A stretch of DNA of 64,000 nucleotides from contig JAVBNT010000010.1 in the NCBI GenBank assembly GCA_031551355.1, positions 1-64,000 of the forward strand, read 5' to 3'. Source of the DNA: JAVBNT01 sp031551355 (lineage in GTDB: Bacteria > Vulcanimicrobiota > CADAWZ01). The notes under the pieces were generated by a model that was given only the letters and a program-made list of their open reading frames with translations, made no database searches and had not been told where the DNA came from. A program made the translations under genes and the position numbers. Within the stretch, counting starts at the first letter, position 1, and each line of letters starts with the position of its first letter. This document shows positions 63,232 through 64,000 of the stretch, piece after piece.

Positions 63232-64000
63232 ATGTTTAAAAGCCTCTGCATGATAATTTTGTTTGTCACGCTATTTTACACCGGCGCGTTTGCCAAATGT
63301 AAACTGGACAAGGAGGATTTTAAATTAGGGCCCTTTCAAGTGGGAGATACTTGGAATCTGCCGCTAGCGGAAAAACATCTGGGACCATTGGACGAAGAAG
63401 GTGGATCAGCTACGGATTTTTTCTTACTGGGTGAAGATGGTAATGCTGATTTTATTTATCTGATAGGAGAAAAGTCTGTCTCACAATTTATTTTCCAAAG
63501 TGACGATATTAGGGTAATGGACAACCGCATCAGACAAATCTTTACAACAAATCCTCAAATGGAAACGTCAAGAAAAATCCGAGTTGGGGACTCTTATGAA
63601 CAATTGAAAAAGGCATACAAACTTGCTCCGGACCTAGTCAAGGCGCTGGACAGTCATATAGGAAATAAGGCTACAAGTGACCAAATGTACCGCGGTGAAA
63701 ATCAGTTTCTCAAGGTTTCCAGCGGCGATGCAGAAATGGTTTTGCTAGGTATGTATATGGATATCAACGCGCAAAGATATCAACTATCCATACTCATTGA
63801 GCGCCAAAGCGGTGAAATTCATTCATTGGGTATCATGCTAGCAGACATACGTAGCGATGAAGACATCAACAATGTCATTTTGAATTATCAAGCAGAAACA
63901 ATTGCCGATGAAGATCTGCAAATCGGACCTTTTAAAATTGGCGGAAAATGGGATGAGGCGGCATATCAGAAAGCGGTTAAACTGTTTGGGCAAGAGATCA
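63232..64000 (+). CDS. Exported protein with internal repeat (3' end cut off)
   Basis: The frame runs to the window edge (256 codons seen). A signal peptide (SLCMIILFVTLFYTGAFA) is followed by a domain starting DFKLGPFQVGDTWNLPLAEK. A second similar unit begins near residue 227 (DLQIGPFKIGGKWDEAAYQK), so the protein seems to consist of tandem copies of one module. Family not recognised. AAGGAG lies seven bases before ATG 63232. Confidence 0.7.
   Translation, partial: MFKSLCMIILFVTLFYTGAFAKCKLDKEDFKLGPFQVGDTWNLPLAEKHLGPLDEEGGSATDFFLLGEDGNADFIYLIGEKSVSQFIFQSDDIRVMDNRIRQIFTTNPQMETSRKIRVGDSYEQLKKAYKLAPDLVKALDSHIGNKATSDQMYRGENQFLKVSSGDAEMVLLGMYMDINAQRYQLSILIERQSGEIHSLGIMLADIRSDEDINNVILNYQAETIADEDLQIGPFKIGGKWDEAAYQKAVKLFGQEI

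Noticed and set aside
1..64000. CRISPR array, tRNA or rRNA genes
   Set aside because: No regularly spaced short repeats, no cloverleaf-like tRNA and no rRNA sequence were recognised. A covariance search would settle small RNAs.

Overview
The window reads as a chromosomal stretch of an anaerobic, hydrogen-metabolising, diderm bacterium with moderate to low GC. I could not place it in a named phylum from sequence alone. The anaerobic evidence is an HydC-HydB-HydA electron-bifurcating type [FeFe] hydrogenase next to the NADH sensor Rex, a second sensory-type [FeFe] hydrogenase, a double-cubane-type reductase and radical SAM and ferredoxin proteins. The diderm evidence is a beta-barrel outer-membrane-like protein ending in Phe, a heptose-bisphosphatase-like enzyme, lipoproteins and a lytic transglycosylase. 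An uncultivated lineage of the Riflebacteria/Wallbacteria/Elusimicrobia sort would fit, but that is inference. No rRNA, tRNA or CRISPR array was seen.

Layout. 0.4-9.2 kb (+): rex, hydC, hydB, hydA, then a repeat-rich gap, then a HydS-like hydrogenase/PAS sensor and a SpoIIE/PP2C-type phosphatase, closed by a strong bidirectional terminator. 9.2-11.6 kb (-): a PepSY-like exported protein, a RibU-like riboflavin transporter subunit, and a two-gene unit encoding a protein with a RelA/SpoT-like toxin domain plus a small partner. 11.7-17.7 kb: small transporter, SHOCT protein, exported protein, an integrase remnant, a YafY-type regulator divergent from VOC and GyrI-like genes, and a DUF4259-like protein. 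17.8-20 kb (-): an ATP-grasp-like protein and GmhB. 20-29 kb (+): two tandem MFS exporters, three tandem paralogous membrane proteins (the middle one broken), an ABC-F antibiotic-resistance-type ATPase with a candidate leader-peptide attenuator, an EFR1 flavodoxin/ferredoxin and RsgA. 29-36 kb: a giant PilX-like protein, GrpB, a tyrosine phosphatase, an ADP-ribosyltransferase-like protein and a flavin reductase. 35.9-37.5 kb: a gene-free repeat nest. 37.5-41.4 kb (-): penicillin acylase and leucyl aminopeptidase. 41.6-48.3 kb (+): DUF3795, Ser/Thr kinase, TPR protein, outer membrane barrel, carbonic anhydrase. 48.3-54.5 kb (-): a five-gene cluster resembling selenium/molybdenum-hydroxylase accessory loci with a double-cubane reductase, then translin-like, ATP-grasp and lipoprotein genes. 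54.7-64 kb: lytic transglycosylase, a PqqD/radical SAM/SPASM maturase flanked by two small proteins, two tandem secreted caspase-like lipoproteins, MurI, and an exported protein cut by the window edge.

The most novel signal is a shared N-terminal tag. Three proteins encoded far apart (starts at 11586, 35089 and 57693, all minus strand) begin M-[ND]-[ST]-I, continue with a low-complexity Pro/Ala/Gln/Asn stretch, and then carry [SA]-D-[GS]-F near residue 35-43. The rest is unrelated: a RelA/SpoT-like domain with a small overlapping gene that could be immunity, an ADP-ribosyltransferase-like domain, and a short protein beside a PqqD-radical SAM enzyme. This looks like a delivery or targeting tag on diverse effectors. 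The operon with the third member also shares an upstream 19-bp motif (17/19 identical) with the giant PilX-like gene.

A second layer is repetitive DNA: a near-identical 165-bp element in inverted orientation at both ends of a 36-kb segment, four large imperfect palindromes of one family (one split by a small element with 13-bp terminal inverted repeats), and a tandem hairpin repeat next to the hydrogenase genes. All start choices and family names rest on reading motifs by eye; no database search was possible.
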